A stretch of 64,000 nucleotides of DNA from Flagellimonas pelagia (lineage in GTDB: Bacteria; Bacteroidota; Bacteroidia; Flavobacteriales; Flavobacteriaceae), in contig NZ_QXFI01000029.1 in NCBI RefSeq assembly GCF_003584135.1, forward strand, positions 1 to 64,000, written 5' to 3'. Within the stretch, counting starts at the first letter, position 1, and each line of letters begins with the position of its first letter. Under the pieces are notes generated by a model, which searched no databases, had not been told where the DNA came from, and saw nothing but the letters and a program-made list of their open reading frames with translations. A program made the translations under genes and the position numbers. Below, one piece after another: positions 8,903 to 19,598 of this stretch.

Positions 8903-9773
8903 ATCGGGCTTTGTAAATATCATCGGAAATCCGAATGTGGGAAAATCCACGTTGATGAATGCCTTTGTAGGAGAGAAACTCTCTATCATCACCTCCAAGG
9001 CTCAGACCACCCGACATAGGATTTTGGGTATTGTGAACGGGGAAGATTTTCAAATGATACTTTCCGATACTCCTGGAATCATTAAACCTGCCTACGAGCT
9101 ACAGACCTCTATGATGGATTTCGTGAAATCCGCTTTTGAGGATGCCGATGTGTTGTTGTATATGGTAGAGATTGGTGAAAAAGCTTTAAAGGACGAAGAA
9201 TTCTTCAAAAAAATCAAGAACAGCAAAATTCCTGTGTTGTTGCTCCTTAATAAAATTGATACTTCCGATCAACAGGTTTTGGAAGAACAGATCCAATATT
9301 GGCAAGAGCAATTGCCCAATGTGGAGATTCATCCGATTTCAGCCCTGGAGAATTTTAATGTAAAGGAAGTGTTCGAACGCATATTGGAATTGCTACCCGA
9401 AGGGCCACCCTATTATCCTAAAGATCAGCTAACGGACAAGCCCGAACGTTTTTTTGTGAACGAGACCATCCGCGAAAAAATCCTGCTCCATTATAAAAAG
9501 GAGATTCCTTATTCCGTGGAAGTGGAAACCGAGGAGTTTTTAGAAGATGAGGACATCATCCGAATCCGCTCTGTAATTATGGTAGAGCGAGATACCCAAA
9601 AGGGAATCATTATCGGTCACAAAGGGAGCGCCCTAAAAAAGGTTGGGGTGGAGTCTAGAAAAGACCTCGAAAAGTTCTTTGCCAAACAGGTACATATAGA
9701 ACTGTATGTAAAAGTCAACAAAAACTGGAGGAGCAATGCCCAACAGTTAAGACGATTTGGCTACAACGGATAG
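8895..9773 (+). CDS. era: GTPase Era, 16S rRNA-binding ribosome assembly factor
   Basis: 292 residues. The G domain shows G1 GNPNVGKS (11-18), the switch region TRHRI, G3 DTPG and G4 NKID, followed by the C-terminal KH domain (IGHKGSALKKVG around residue 245) that binds the 3' end of 16S rRNA. Era acts in 30S subunit maturation and is normally about 295 residues, so the protein is complete. The GTG start at 8895 lies inside the end of the upstream symporter gene; a later start would remove part of the first beta-strand. The domain order is canonical. Confidence 0.96.
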   Translation: MHRSGFVNIIGNPNVGKSTLMNAFVGEKLSIITSKAQTTRHRILGIVNGEDFQMILSDTPGIIKPAYELQTSMMDFVKSAFEDADVLLYMVEIGEKALKDEEFFKKIKNSKIPVLLLLNKIDTSDQQVLEEQIQYWQEQLPNVEIHPISALENFNVKEVFERILELLPEGPPYYPKDQLTDKPERFFVNETIREKILLHYKKEIPYSVEVETEEFLEDEDIIRIRSVIMVERDTQKGIIIGHKGSALKKVGVESRKDLEKFFAKQVHIELYVKVNKNWRSNAQQLRRFGYNG

Positions 9774-9779
9774 GTTACC

Positions 9780-10283
9780 TCAAATTTTTTGAAACCCAGC
9801 AATGGTTTCCCTGAACAGCGTTTTAAGTTGTTCCATTTGTCCTTCTCCTTTCGATTTTCCCAATCGCCCAAAAGCGTATAGGGCAAACCAGAGCAACACC
9901 AAAAAGAACATTCCCACCATTAAAAAAGTAATGTCCTTGCCCAATGAATGGTTGGAGTAGGCAAAAATGCCCAAGATCACAAACAGGGTGCCCACCCCAA
10001 AATGAAGGAACATGAAAAATGTCCAAAGGGTAGGGTTAGGACCAAAAACCCCTCGGATATTGCTCACACCCTGTTCATACGATGAAAGCTCAAGGTGAAG
10101 TTGAGGCGTCCAAAAATTGGTATCCGCCTTCCGGAACTTAATAAAAACATGCTCATCGAGCCTATTGATCAAAAAACCATCCTTTTTTAGAGTGTCGTAA
10201 CTATGTTTCAATGCTTCCACATCGGTCCTCAATGAAACATGGAAACGAGGTCTCAAAACAATCTCATTGGTCAGGTCGCTCAT
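9780..10283 (-). CDS. Conserved two-helix membrane protein, function unknown
   Basis: 167 residues with a soluble N-terminal domain of about 90 residues (including FHVSLRTDVEAL and FIKFRKADTNFWTPQLHLEL) and two membrane helices at about residues 93-118 and 123-142, ending in a charged cytosolic tail. No catalytic motif seen. It sits between era and der on the opposite strand. The first domain has an alternating strand/helix look, but I cannot assign it. Confidence 0.75.
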   Translation of the reverse strand: MSDLTNEIVLRPRFHVSLRTDVEALKHSYDTLKKDGFLINRLDEHVFIKFRKADTNFWTPQLHLELSSYEQGVSNIRGVFGPNPTLWTFFMFLHFGVGTLFVILGIFAYSNHSLGKDITFLMVGMFFLVLLWFALYAFGRLGKSKGEGQMEQLKTLFRETIAGFQKI

Positions 10284-10335
10284 AACAGTTTGAAAATGAT
10301 AAAAAAAGGTATCATTTTTTCTTCATAATAAATGG

Positions 10336-10343
10336 TACTTTTG
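10336..10343 (+). promoter_or_regulatory. -7 promoter element TACTTTTG for der
   Basis: TACTTTTG matches TAnnTTTG and lies only 10 bases before the first in-frame ATG of der (10354). Transcription would start almost at the start codon, giving a leaderless or near-leaderless message; the ATG at 10360 would then have a leader of around 10 bases. Confidence 0.5.
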
Positions 10344-10353
10344 CCAAAATTTA

Positions 10354-11661
10354 ATGCAGATGGGAGCTATTGTAGCTATCGTAGGGAGACCCAATGTGGG
10401 CAAATCCACTTTTTTCAACCGATTGATCCGTCGTCGTGAAGCGATCGTGGACGCCGTGAGCGGTGTTACCCGTGACCGTCATTATGGAAAGAGCGATTGG
10501 AACGGCAAGGAATTTTCCTTGATCGATACCGGTGGATATATAGTGGGAAGTGATGATGTTTTTGAAAAGGAAATCGATAAACAAGTGGAACTGGCCATCG
10601 GGGAAGCAGATGCCATTATTTTTATGGTGGATGTAGAATCGGGCGTGACCGGGATGGACGAGGATGTGGCCAAATTGCTTCGCAAGGTAAATAAGCCTGT
10701 CTTTTTGGCCGTAAACAAAGTCGATAATGCCCAACGTATGGCCGATGCCGTAGAATTTTATGCTTTGGGATTGGGCGAATATTTTCCACTTTCTAGTATC
10801 AACGGAAGTGGTACAGGGGAGTTGTTGGATGCCTTGGTAGAAGTGTTGCCCGATATCAAGGATGAAGAAAGTGAACTGCCCCGTTTTGCTGTGGTGGGGC
10901 GCCCTAATGCAGGGAAGTCCTCCTTTATCAATGCATTGATCGGTGAAGACCGATACATCGTCACCGATATTGCCGGAACCACAAGGGATAGTAACGATAC
11001 TCGATACAATCAGTTCGGATTTGAATTCAATTTGGTGGATACGGCCGGTATCCGAAAGAAATCCAAGGTGAAGGAAGATCTGGAATTTTACTCCGTGATG
11101 CGTTCCGTTCGGGCCATTGAACATTGCGATGTCTGTATTTTGTTGTTGGATGCCACTCGTGGTTTTGACGGACAGGTGGAGAACATTTTTTGGTTGGCCC
11201 AACGTAACAATAAAGGAATTGTGATCTTGGTGAACAAATGGGATTTGGTGGAAAAGGATACTAATTCCGTAAAAGAATATACGGCCAAGATCAAAGAAGC
11301 CATTTCACCTTTTGAAGATGTACCGATCCTGTTCATATCAGTGTTGAACAAACAGCGCATCTATAAGGCCATCGAGACAGCAGTGGAAGTGTTCAAAAAC
11401 CGTTCAAAGAAGGTCCCGACCCGAAAGTTGAACGATATCATGTTGCCCATTATTGAGCATACTCCACCCCCGGCGTACAAGGGTAAGTATGTAAAGATCA
11501 AGTTCTGTACCCAGCTGCCAACACCGTATCCGCAGTTTGCTTTTTTCTGCAATTTGCCGCAATATGTACGGGATCCCTACAAGCGGTTCTTGGAAAATAA
11601 GTTGCGGGAGAATTTCGACTTTACGGGTGTTCCAGTGACTATTTTTATGAGGAAGAAGTAG
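10354..11661 (+). CDS. der: GTPase Der (EngA), 50S ribosome assembly
   Basis: 435 residues with two tandem GTPase domains and a C-terminal KH-like domain, the hallmark of Der. G1 motifs are GRPNVGKS near residue 11 and GRPNAGKS with Gly at about 182 and Lys at about 188; G4 motifs NKVD and NKWD are present. Der is essential for 50S maturation. A start at the second Met (10360, MGAIVAIVG) is what most relatives show and is equally possible. The gene converges with pbpC, ending 4 bases before its stop. Confidence 0.96.
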   Translation: MQMGAIVAIVGRPNVGKSTFFNRLIRRREAIVDAVSGVTRDRHYGKSDWNGKEFSLIDTGGYIVGSDDVFEKEIDKQVELAIGEADAIIFMVDVESGVTGMDEDVAKLLRKVNKPVFLAVNKVDNAQRMADAVEFYALGLGEYFPLSSINGSGTGELLDALVEVLPDIKDEESELPRFAVVGRPNAGKSSFINALIGEDRYIVTDIAGTTRDSNDTRYNQFGFEFNLVDTAGIRKKSKVKEDLEFYSVMRSVRAIEHCDVCILLLDATRGFDGQVENIFWLAQRNNKGIVILVNKWDLVEKDTNSVKEYTAKIKEAISPFEDVPILFISVLNKQRIYKAIETAVEVFKNRSKKVPTRKLNDIMLPIIEHTPPPAYKGKYVKIKFCTQLPTPYPQFAFFCNLPQYVRDPYKRFLENKLRENFDFTGVPVTIFMRKK

Positions 11662-11665
11662 CGTT

Positions 11666-14047
11666 TTACTGCTCCGAGGCCAAAAGTACTTCCAGTTTTT
11701 GCTGAATCCGGTTCCCTGAGTTGTCAACGGCCGTAAGAATATATTCCCCAGGTTCAATATCCAGAATAAGCTCGTGGAAGTTTTCCGTTTTGCCCATATA
11801 GGTATCATCCAAATACCAATACACCGTGGCATTGTTTTGTTGATGTGCCAATTTTAATAGGATGTCCTTGGTTTTGGTTCCCAGGTCTTTTGGGAGCAAT
11901 ACCACTTCATTTGATTTTGGATAGATAAATTCCATCAATTGATTTTCCATTTCCGAACAATTGCCCATATAGGGAGGCAATTCCTTGTAATTGGGGTTGG
12001 AAAGCGCATAATAGTACTCGATGGTGGGAGGAAGCACAAACCAGTTTTTGGCCACCATGTTTTCCAAAGGATAGCATTCCGAGTTTACCCGATAGGTTTC
12101 CGAAGCATCCAAAAACAATTGTTGGTGGAAAGGGCAAGGGCCGCTTCGGGTTCCATGGGTGGGCACGTATTCTTTTTTTACATCGTCACAAAAGACCGAA
12201 GCCCGATAACCACTTTGCGAACAGACTTCCACTTCCACCAAATCATCAAAAGGTTCTTGGAACCATCCACTATGTGGAAGGGCATCCAACACATCGAACA
12301 ATAGAGGGGCGGCTGCTGTGATTCCGGTCAGGCCGGGCCTTCCTTCACCATCGGCATTGCCAGCCCACACCCCAATGGCATACTTGGGCGTTACCCCAAC
12401 GGCCCAGGCATCCTTAAAGCCAAAACTGGTCCCGGTTTTCCAGGCAATGGGTTGGGAAGAATCAAAAAAGTGCCAGTTTTCATCTCCTTCTGGGCGGTTC
12501 ACTTCATACATGGATTGAAAGGTGGAGTAAATGGCCCCGGCCCCAAAAATGGGAGGGTCAAATTGTGGGGTTCCCAAATCGATTTCTGTTTCAGACAGGT
12601 ATGAAGGTTTTACAAATTCGTTGGTGCGATAGGTGCTGGAATGGGTCACGAAATAGTTCAAAGTGGAAGCCATAGCCGCATAGGATTCGGTTACTTCCCA
12701 AAGAGAACTTTCAGCTCCACCCAATATCAAGGAAAGACCATAATAGGAGGATGGCCTGTCCAATGACTCCAACTTCATTTTTTTGAGTTTGTTATAGAAT
12801 TTTTGAAGACCATATTCCCGTAGCAATCGCACAGCTGGAACATTCAGTGAGCGGGAAAGGGCCCTGCTGGCCGGTACGGCACCCACATGTTTTTTGTCAA
12901 AATTTTGGGGATGGTACCCATTGATCACGGTCGGTACGTCTTCAACCAAACTATGCGGCAACAACTGTCCTTCATCCAATAGGGAAGCAAACAAAAATGG
13001 TTTTAAGGTACTTCCTGTACTTCGGTTCTTGGTGATGATGTCTACATAATTGGCATGTTCTTTTCCAGAAGGGGAATTCCCCACATAACCCAAAACTTTT
13101 CGGGTTTCCACATCGAGCACTAGAATGGCCAAATTGTGTATTTCATTTCCTTTTAATTGGTGGTAGTGTCTTTCGGCCAAGATGTTCAATCGTTGTTGCA
13201 AGGCTCTATCAATGGAAGTTGTGATGCGTTCCCCTGAATGTTCGTTTCGGATGCGTTCCGTGAGGTGGGCGGCCACATCTGGCAAGGGAACCGGTTTTTT
13301 GGGAAGGGGTTCTGCAATGGCCAGTTCATAGGTAGTCTCATCAATGGTGCCTTTGTCCTTTAATTTTTCCAACAACCGATTTCTTTTTTCAAGAAATGTC
13401 CGCTCATTTCTTCCTGGAAAAATAAGAGCCGGTGCATTGGGCAAAACAGCAAGGGCCGCGGCTTGGCCCCAACTCAGTTCGTGCGCAGGAATGCCGAAAT
13501 AGCGCCAAGCCGCGGTTTCAAGTCCCACTACATTACCACCGTATGGGGTGTGGGAGGCATAAAGGCGTAAAATCTCTTTTTTGGAGTACCTCAATTCCAA
13601 TCGGGTGGCCATAAAGATTTCGACCACTTTTTCTGCATAGGTCCGTGATTTGTTCTTTCTGCTCAACCGGATGACCTGTTGGGTGATGGTACTGCCACCC
13701 CTTCGGGATTTTTTGGTCAGGTTATGACCAATGGCCTTAATAATAGAAACAGGATTGAAACCGGGATGTTGGTAAAAATATTCATCCTCAAAAAGGAGGA
13801 TACATTCTTCAAAACGTTTGGGAACGGAGTCCATTTCGGGAAACCGCCATTGACCGTCATCTGCAATCCGCGCCCCGATCAAAGCGCCATCGGAACTGTT
13901 CACCACGGTTGAGTTGGGGTCATCAAACAAATTTTTGGGCAAACAGAACAACCACAAGACCAAAAAGGCCATAAAAATGGCCAGCTTGATCTTATGTCTA
14001 TATGCAAACCTTTTTAATCGTTCCCAAAAATTGTTCATTCCAAACAC
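11666..14047 (-). CDS. pbpC: Penicillin-binding protein 1C, peptidoglycan glycosyltransferase/transpeptidase
   Basis: 793 residues: short cytosolic tail, one membrane anchor (about 21-36), glycosyltransferase domain (catalytic Glu in FEDEYFYQHPG, Glu87; GGSTITQQ at 118-125), transpeptidase domain with Ser346 in STLK (346-349) and a KTGT motif (KTGTSFG), and a C-terminal beta-domain of the PBP1C type (BiPBP_C) with several cysteines. It polymerises and cross-links glycan strands in the periplasm. It lies one base downstream of the alpha-2-macroglobulin gene on the same strand, the same pairing as yfhM-pbpC in Gammaproteobacteria, and the two are surely co-transcribed. Length fits the family. 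Confidence 0.93.
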   Translation of the reverse strand: MFGMNNFWERLKRFAYRHKIKLAIFMAFLVLWLFCLPKNLFDDPNSTVVNSSDGALIGARIADDGQWRFPEMDSVPKRFEECILLFEDEYFYQHPGFNPVSIIKAIGHNLTKKSRRGGSTITQQVIRLSRKNKSRTYAEKVVEIFMATRLELRYSKKEILRLYASHTPYGGNVVGLETAAWRYFGIPAHELSWGQAAALAVLPNAPALIFPGRNERTFLEKRNRLLEKLKDKGTIDETTYELAIAEPLPKKPVPLPDVAAHLTERIRNEHSGERITTSIDRALQQRLNILAERHYHQLKGNEIHNLAILVLDVETRKVLGYVGNSPSGKEHANYVDIITKNRSTGSTLKPFLFASLLDEGQLLPHSLVEDVPTVINGYHPQNFDKKHVGAVPASRALSRSLNVPAVRLLREYGLQKFYNKLKKMKLESLDRPSSYYGLSLILGGAESSLWEVTESYAAMASTLNYFVTHSSTYRTNEFVKPSYLSETEIDLGTPQFDPPIFGAGAIYSTFQSMYEVNRPEGDENWHFFDSSQPIAWKTGTSFGFKDAWAVGVTPKYAIGVWAGNADGEGRPGLTGITAAAPLLFDVLDALPHSGWFQEPFDDLVEVEVCSQSGYRASVFCDDVKKEYVPTHGTRSGPCPFHQQLFLDASETYRVNSECYPLENMVAKNWFVLPPTIEYYYALSNPNYKELPPYMGNCSEMENQLMEFIYPKSNEVVLLPKDLGTKTKDILLKLAHQQNNATVYWYLDDTYMGKTENFHELILDIEPGEYILTAVDNSGNRIQQKLEVLLASEQ

Positions 14048-14048
14048 A

Positions 14049-17000
14049 TCACTGTACCACTTTGATCCAATTCCCTTTGTTTCGTGCTTGGTAGTTGTTG
14101 TCGTACATGGCTTCTACTTGGGCTCCCGGCAAATAATAATCGCCCAGGAAAGAAGCATTGAGTTTAACGGTAAATGTGGCCGACTTCCGTGCCCCAAGGT
14201 TAAAATACAAATGGGTGCGATCGTCACGGGTATCCATATAATCCGCTTTTGTTGCATTCGGATTGTCCCCACCTGCAAAGGAAGTGTCCACAATCTCCCA
14301 ACCACTGGGCACAATATGCGTCAATGCCAGATTATCGATGTAGTCGTTAGAGCTGTTGAATACCGTAATCTCCGCTTGGAATTCCGTTCCTTGTCGTAAT
14401 TCGGAAACATCTAATGTATTCCCCAAAGCATCTTTATATACTACATTGAGGTTGAGGTTTTGTTGTTGTGCTAACTCTTGTCCCACTGGCAATTTTCCGG
14501 TCTGGGTCAGGGTGGCATAAACAGTATTCCCCTGTTTGTTCGTTACCTGTATTTCATTTTTGAAGGAGGTGATGGTGAGCCCTCTTTGCGCAATTGCTCT
14601 ATCTGTTTTTACTGAAATTTCCTTTCCGTTGTTGGTATAGGTAAGGTCGATGGATTTCCCTCCGTTTTTCATCACCATTTTGGAAAGGGACAATAAGGCA
14701 AATGCTGTTTCCTGCGTACTGTACCAATTCTGGGAAGAAAGGTCCTTGGCAAGGGAAATGGACAAATCCCTTTGTTTGGAATTCCCTAAGATCACCATCG
14801 TTTCCAACGCCATGGCCCTACTCCTGAAAACGGAACCATAGGTTCGGTAGTCATAGTTGGTTGGAGTGAAGTTGATATTGGCCTTTTGGGCGATCTCTTG
14901 GGCCACTTCTTTTTTCCCGGCCAGTGCATATGCAGCGGCCAAACGCCATTTGGCTTCATTGCTCAAGTTTTTGGCTTCCCGAAGTCGGTTCATTGCAGCC
15001 AACTCGGGCTGTTGCGCCAAAGCCAAGGTGTACAGGCGATACGCTTGGGAAATATCATCGTTATAACCAGAGCTTTGATTGCTCCATTGACGGGCTGCCG
15101 TCTTTTGATATTTCAACCAATTAGTCAAGAACGTCAACGGTAACTGATAGCCCTGTTGTTTGGCTTCCAGCATAAAATGACCTGCGTACGAGGTGCCCCA
15201 ATCATCAGCATGGCCATAACCAGGCCAATAGCTGAGTCCCCCGTTCGGGGTTTGGAAATCGCCCAGTTTTTTGATGGCCGCTTTTACGTTTTTCTCAATC
15301 TCCTTTTTCTTTTCAAAAGTGATATCCAGCACATCGGCCAAATACAATTGTGGGAAAGCCGCCGAAGTGGTCTGTTCCACACAACCATGGGGATATCTCA
15401 ACAGGTAATCCAATCGCTTGCTGAAATCCATAGGAGGCAAAGTGGAGAATTCGATAAAGGCTTCATTGGTGCCAGAAGTACCAAACGTTTCAAAAGGAAT
15501 GGTCATGCTACCATTGGCATCAATGGTATATAAATCACTTTTGGTGGTGATGGGGTTCGGGTTTTCCACATCGATCTCCGTTTTGCTGCTCGCACTTTCC
15601 CCGGCACCACTTGCTGTTACGGTAATGGTCTGGAATGAGGAAGCGGGCTTCACCTTAAAGTCGAAATTCACGATCTGTTCCCCAACGGCATTGAACGTGA
15701 TGTTCTTGGTTGTTTCTCCAATAGCCTCCAAGGCCTTGCCTGCATCGATGGAAACTTTTACATTTTTCACTTTGGGTTCCATGGCAAAAACGGTAACCGG
15801 AATGGTCACGGTTTCTCCAGGGGACAATTTTCTGGGGATGGACGTCAACACCATCAAAGGTTTACGCACCGGAGTGGTTTTTTCGGCATTGCCATAAGCA
15901 CTGTTCAAGTTACCGGCAACGACCATAGTACGTACAGAACCTACATAATTGGGCATTTCAATGGTGTGGGATGCTTTTTCGCCAGCCTTCAAAGTAAAGG
16001 GACCCAAATAGGTGACCACAGGCTTGAAACGTTGGGCCTTGCGGTTTTTCGCCCCAGCCCCGATGCCACCCCCACCGATGGCGTAGATATTGTCCACGCT
16101 CACGGAGTAGGCACCCATCACATCATCAAAAATATCGAAGGTCTTTACCCCCAATGCTTGTCTTGCATAAAAGGAGGCATGGATATCTGGGGTCCTAAAA
16201 CGCGTCAGGTCCAAAAGTCCGTCATCCACTACGGCCAAAGAATAGGTCATGGGTTTTTTGTTGGCCTCGGAAACCGTAACTTTAAACGAAGATTCGGGTT
16301 CCAGTACTTCGGGCATCGAAATCTGTGGTTCCAGCAACGTGGCCGGGTTCTCCACCAATAAGGGCACGACCCCATACAATCGGATAGGGAGGTCGTTGGT
16401 TGCCTGTCCATGCGGTTGCAATAAGGAAATGTTGATGTAAGTATTCGGGGCCATTTCCGCCGTAATGGGAATGGAGGCCTTGGTTTCCTTGGCACTGGTC
16501 TCGATCCACTGTTGGGACAATACTTCGGTTCCGTTTTCAATGCTGATCAAAGCCCTTCCGCCTCTATCCGATGGGAAAGTGATAGTAGCCTGTTCACCCA
16601 ATTTGTAGTTTTCCTTATCCGCAGAAAACACCAAGATTTTGGAACTTTCAGAATCTCCCGATGGTCTTCTCCACCAATTGCGATAGAAATAAGCCGTGCG
16701 ACCCGTGGCATGTCCTGCTTCGTCGATCACTCGGATGAGAAAACGTCCGCCATCATCATCGGGTACATTTAGGTTGAAGTTGGCCTTGCCATCCGCTCCG
16801 GTGGTCACGGTCATTTCCTTGAACGGACTGTGAACAGAAGCATTTTCATATCGGGATAGGTTATCGTACCCACGGTTCCACCACCAACGCCATTCAATTT
16901 TGTACACCTGTACTTTCAGTTTTCGGTTACCGGATGGCTTGCCTTGGTCGTCCACGGTAATGACGCCAAAGGTGTTGTTCTCATCGGTCATGAAAGAACC

Positions 17001-19598
17001 ATATTGTTTGGCCTCTGGAGAACGCAATCCCACAAAATAGGGATAGGGTGCCAAATTTTTGGTGAACACGTCAATAGAAAAATCCCCACCACCTTCAAAC
17101 ACCTTGGTAGTGAACGTTGCTTGAAGCATACCGGGGGCATTGCCATTCACATTAATTTTTTCGTTGATGTCCAACTCACCGTTTGCATCCAATTTGGAAG
17201 AGATCCATTGCAGTTCGGTATCATAGAAGTCGCGTGCAGGGTCTTGGAACACATAATCCTTCAGCTTTGGGAACGCATTGGAAGCTTTGCTCAAGTTGGC
17301 ATTGATATCGATTTTGAGATTACGTGCGGGAGCACCGTGCAACCATTGAACAATGGCTTTGCCACGGTTGTTCGTGTTGGCCTTCAACACTTCGTCATCA
17401 AAAGAAAAATCCACTTTTAGCCGGTTTGGTTTTACCGTGGCCACTTTCAGGGATTTGTTGAACTGGGCACCGCCCACAATAACTTTGGCCGACCAATTTC
17501 CCGTTGGGGCATCGGCTTGAGTCGGAATAGGGAAATAATAGAAATTTTCCTCTTTTTTGGCGAATAATCCTTCCGAAACGGGAAGGGTCCCCTCGGTCAA
17601 CACATTGCGCTGCACCAACTTTCCGCGGGCATCACTCACTTCTAAAGTAACAGGGTGACCCTTGGGCAATGGGTTTCCTTTATCGTCCAGAGCAAAGGTC
17701 AGATGGATCACATCCCCAGGACGGTGAACCCCTCTTTCGGTATACAGAAACCCTTGAAGGCCCCGCTGCAATTCTTCGCCAGAAACGTCAAATGTACTCA
17801 AGGACAGTGCATTACCATCAGCCAGTTTGGCATAGGCAAAATTGTTGTTCTTTTCAGCTACGGCGAATGCCACGCTCTTTTCCCCATCGTATACCGCAAA
17901 TCCAGAGGCATCCGTAGTCACCTCTCCCAACAATTGCTGCTGATAGTTGTAGAGCTTGATGTTGGTATTGGCCTCGGGCTTGGTGGTCAGCAAATTGGTG
18001 GCCGCTAAATGGTAGGAACGGTTGTTCCCTTTTTTCACGATTAAGCCAAGGTCGCTGCCCAAAAGATTGGTGGAAACAATCCTGTCATAATTATAATAGG
18101 CCTGATGACAAGGATTGTCACGATTCTCCCAGTCGTACTCATAGTCCCTCCAATAATAAATTTCATTGTCCCAATAGCGTTCTTCCAAAGAATCTTCATC
18201 CGTACTGGACGTATAGGTTTCCGTTTGATCTTCTGTGGTTTCAGAGCCATCACAGGCGTAGGTGGTATGCTCTTTCTTAAAGCTGAACTCAACGCGGTAA
18301 AGGGAGCCGGGGTGGATTTTGATCAAGCTTGACAGATCAAGGGCATGGGCCTTCCAATAGCTGCTGTTTTCCTCCCCATTTTCTGCCAAAGGAATTACTT
18401 TGTAGGCCACCCTTCTTCCCACAGGCCGTAGATCGGGGCTATAGCTTTCCGTAAGATTATTGTTCTGCAGGTATTGCAGCATGTTGTTCTCATACACCTG
18501 TATCACGCGCACTTCCACCGCGGAAAGGTTTACAGTCTCAAAATAAATAGGGGTGGAAGCTGCATTGGGTAAAATGGTCCCTTTGGAGATCAATCGTACC
18601 GCTGGTTTAAGTTGTTCAAAGGAAACCAGTTCAGAAAAGGTGTTCTTGAGGGTAAAGCCATATTCACTTTTGATTCCTTCGAAAGCATTTACCCGTACCT
18701 CTCCCAGAATACGGTTGGAGGGGTAGACCTTTAAGACATTACCATTGATCTCGTACCGAAGGCTCTCCGCATTTTCTACGGTCACCAATCCGTTAAGGTT
18801 TTGATTTTGTTTTAGGGGTTCCGAGAAATTCAGGGTCAGCACGGCATTGGGTGATGAGGTGGTCTTGGCATCCACTACCACAAATTTGTTCAATCCAGGG
18901 ATGGTATATTTTTCAGAACCTTCATTATCGATACCGAGCGCCTTTCCGCTCCATTCAATGGTAAGTTCGCTATCATCCGTTTTTCTGGAGATGCTATCGA
19001 TCTTAAAGCTGAAATATTGGGTATTCTCCGAGGCGTTGTCCCATTTTACGGGAACTTTTTTATCCCCTTGCTTTACGGACAGAATGCCCTCCATTTTTGA
19101 AGCGTCCAAAATATCCGAAGCATCCAACGTACCCGTCAAGTATTGCCATTCCTTGCTATAGGACTGTAGGCTTCCCAAGTTGATCTTGAAGTTGGGTGCG
19201 ATGGTCTTGAAACTGAAGGTGTATTTTTTAAAATCACTGTCAATGTTCTCAAACAATTTGTTGAGGGACAGGGTGACCACATATTCCGTGTTCGGTTTTA
19301 AATATTCCGAAGGTTGAAAGGTCAGTTCCCTGCCATTTTCGATGACCAATTTGCCATCCACCTTTGGTGATATCTGCAAATATTCCTTGGGCAGCTCTTG
19401 GTTGAGTTCGAACTGCTCCAACTGTTGGGCAAGAGCAATGGTGATAGGGGTCGAAATACTTTGGTTGCCATGGGTGTGGTAACTAATGTAATCCTTGAAC
19501 TTAAAGAGATTGTCCGTTTCGGGGACTTCTCCCTTTTTTTTACAGGATACGACTAAAATCAGGAAGGAAAACAGGGTAATTTTTAAAAACCGGGACAT
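14049..19598 (-). CDS. Bacterial alpha-2-macroglobulin lipoprotein with intact thioester
   Basis: 1849 residues, starting with a lipoprotein signal (LILVVSC, Cys19). MG-type beta domains precede the A2M_N2 and A2M regions, including a long acidic insertion with repeated Tyr/Trp near residues 455-500. The thioester motif GCVEQTTS is present (Cys1406, Glu1408, Gln1409), so the protein should be able to trap proteases covalently, in contrast to thioester-less homologues. The C-terminal alpha/alpha thioester domain follows. In the known model, such proteins guard the periplasm against host or competitor proteases while PBP1C repairs the wall; the adjacent pbpC supports that role here. Inner- or outer-membrane anchoring cannot be decided by eye. 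Confidence 0.93.
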   Translation of the reverse strand: MSRFLKITLFSFLILVVSCKKKGEVPETDNLFKFKDYISYHTHGNQSISTPITIALAQQLEQFELNQELPKEYLQISPKVDGKLVIENGRELTFQPSEYLKPNTEYVVTLSLNKLFENIDSDFKKYTFSFKTIAPNFKINLGSLQSYSKEWQYLTGTLDASDILDASKMEGILSVKQGDKKVPVKWDNASENTQYFSFKIDSISRKTDDSELTIEWSGKALGIDNEGSEKYTIPGLNKFVVVDAKTTSSPNAVLTLNFSEPLKQNQNLNGLVTVENAESLRYEINGNVLKVYPSNRILGEVRVNAFEGIKSEYGFTLKNTFSELVSFEQLKPAVRLISKGTILPNAASTPIYFETVNLSAVEVRVIQVYENNMLQYLQNNNLTESYSPDLRPVGRRVAYKVIPLAENGEENSSYWKAHALDLSSLIKIHPGSLYRVEFSFKKEHTTYACDGSETTEDQTETYTSSTDEDSLEERYWDNEIYYWRDYEYDWENRDNPCHQAYYNYDRIVSTNLLGSDLGLIVKKGNNRSYHLAATNLLTTKPEANTNIKLYNYQQQLLGEVTTDASGFAVYDGEKSVAFAVAEKNNNFAYAKLADGNALSLSTFDVSGEELQRGLQGFLYTERGVHRPGDVIHLTFALDDKGNPLPKGHPVTLEVSDARGKLVQRNVLTEGTLPVSEGLFAKKEENFYYFPIPTQADAPTGNWSAKVIVGGAQFNKSLKVATVKPNRLKVDFSFDDEVLKANTNNRGKAIVQWLHGAPARNLKIDINANLSKASNAFPKLKDYVFQDPARDFYDTELQWISSKLDANGELDINEKINVNGNAPGMLQATFTTKVFEGGGDFSIDVFTKNLAPYPYFVGLRSPEAKQYGSFMTDENNTFGVITVDDQGKPSGNRKLKVQVYKIEWRWWWNRGYDNLSRYENASVHSPFKEMTVTTGADGKANFNLNVPDDDGGRFLIRVIDEAGHATGRTAYFYRNWWRRPSGDSESSKILVFSADKENYKLGEQATITFPSDRGGRALISIENGTEVLSQQWIETSAKETKASIPITAEMAPNTYINISLLQPHGQATNDLPIRLYGVVPLLVENPATLLEPQISMPEVLEPESSFKVTVSEANKKPMTYSLAVVDDGLLDLTRFRTPDIHASFYARQALGVKTFDIFDDVMGAYSVSVDNIYAIGGGGIGAGAKNRKAQRFKPVVTYLGPFTLKAGEKASHTIEMPNYVGSVRTMVVAGNLNSAYGNAEKTTPVRKPLMVLTSIPRKLSPGETVTIPVTVFAMEPKVKNVKVSIDAGKALEAIGETTKNITFNAVGEQIVNFDFKVKPASSFQTITVTASGAGESASSKTEIDVENPNPITTKSDLYTIDANGSMTIPFETFGTSGTNEAFIEFSTLPPMDFSKRLDYLLRYPHGCVEQTTSAAFPQLYLADVLDITFEKKKEIEKNVKAAIKKLGDFQTPNGGLSYWPGYGHADDWGTSYAGHFMLEAKQQGYQLPLTFLTNWLKYQKTAARQWSNQSSGYNDDISQAYRLYTLALAQQPELAAMNRLREAKNLSNEAKWRLAAAYALAGKKEVAQEIAQKANINFTPTNYDYRTYGSVFRSRAMALETMVILGNSKQRDLSISLAKDLSSQNWYSTQETAFALLSLSKMVMKNGGKSIDLTYTNNGKEISVKTDRAIAQRGLTITSFKNEIQVTNKQGNTVYATLTQTGKLPVGQELAQQQNLNLNVVYKDALGNTLDVSELRQGTEFQAEITVFNSSNDYIDNLALTHIVPSGWEIVDTSFAGGDNPNATKADYMDTRDDRTHLYFNLGARKSATFTVKLNASFLGDYYLPGAQVEAMYDNNYQARNKGNWIKVVQ

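Noticed and set aside
10351..11202. 283-residue minus-strand ORF across der
   Set aside because: Mirror of a highly conserved GTPase gene, no independent motif.
13914..14399. 161-residue + strand ORF
   Set aside because: Covers the junction of pbpC and the A2M gene in antisense; no signal or domain.
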